The notes beneath the pieces are model-generated. The model had not been told where the DNA came from. It made no database searches and worked only from the letters and a program-made list of their open reading frames with translations. This document shows positions 37,693 through 37,694 of a stretch of 37,694 nucleotides of DNA, piece after piece. How positions within the stretch are numbered: position 1 is the first letter of the stretch; every line of letters begins with the position of its first letter. Position numbers and translations under genes: made by a program. Origin of the DNA: Pseudomonas sp. Ga0074129. GTDB taxonomy: Bacteria; Pseudomonadota; Gammaproteobacteria; Pseudomonadales; Pseudomonadaceae. The DNA lies in the NCBI GenBank assembly GCA_001465025.1, contig LNDO01000048.1:1-37694 (forward strand), read 5' to 3'.

Positions 37693-37694
37693 GA

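Overview
The window looks like a chromosomal segment of a Pseudomonas-type gammaproteobacterium. The evidence is the gene order: sthA, the lolCDE block, comEC-exbBD-lpxK-kdsB-murB, rne/rluC, sppA, maf, yceD-rpmF-plsX-fabD-fabG-acpP-fabF-pabC-mltG-tmk-holB-pilZ-tatD and the RgsA-type small RNA locus. As far as I recall this follows the PA2991 to PA2957 neighbourhood of P. aeruginosa in the same order. Species cannot be named from the sequence alone. No tRNA, rRNA or CRISPR array was seen.

Layout. 1-96: one copy of a 96-bp sequence repeated in inverted orientation at the other window edge. 193-1587: sthA. 1733-3351: leftward trio (GDPD phosphodiesterase, small secreted protein, PilZ-domain protein). 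3447-6641: lolC-lolD-lolE, lipoprotein release ABC transporter. 6722-7246: DUF2062 membrane protein, leftward. 7379-14242: comEC, exbB, exbD, lpxK, a Trm112-like protein, kdsB, a low-molecular-weight phosphatase and murB, an envelope-biogenesis run with start/stop overlaps. 14345-17479: rne, leftward, with a leader of about 514 nt. 18057-20680: rluC, a HAD hydrolase and an S49 peptidase. 20729-21313: maf, leftward. 21423-30626: ribosomal L32, fatty acid synthesis, folate (pabC), murein (mltG), DNA precursor/replication (tmk, holB) and pilZ genes. 30719-31501: tatD. 31680-31797: a leftward small RNA that I identify as RgsA. 32111-33797: TetR-type regulator and a MoaA-like radical SAM enzyme.

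From about 33940 the core chromosome is interrupted. A second radical SAM gene stops right after its cysteine cluster motif. Foreign DNA follows, carrying a 47-codon reading frame, a tyrosine recombinase with the full R-H-R-H-Y set, and a 561-residue protein made almost wholly of nine 59-residue repeats of the phage-integrase-repeat type. The stop codon of that last gene lies at the inner edge of the right-hand copy of the 96-bp inverted repeat, which also forms a two-block imperfect hairpin. This recombinase/repeat-protein/terminal-hairpin module is the most likely under-described system in the window.

A second point of interest links two features: the RgsA-like RNA has an 11-nt perfect complement (14 bp with G-U pairs) to the ribosome binding region of acpP, 6.5 kb away in the same window.
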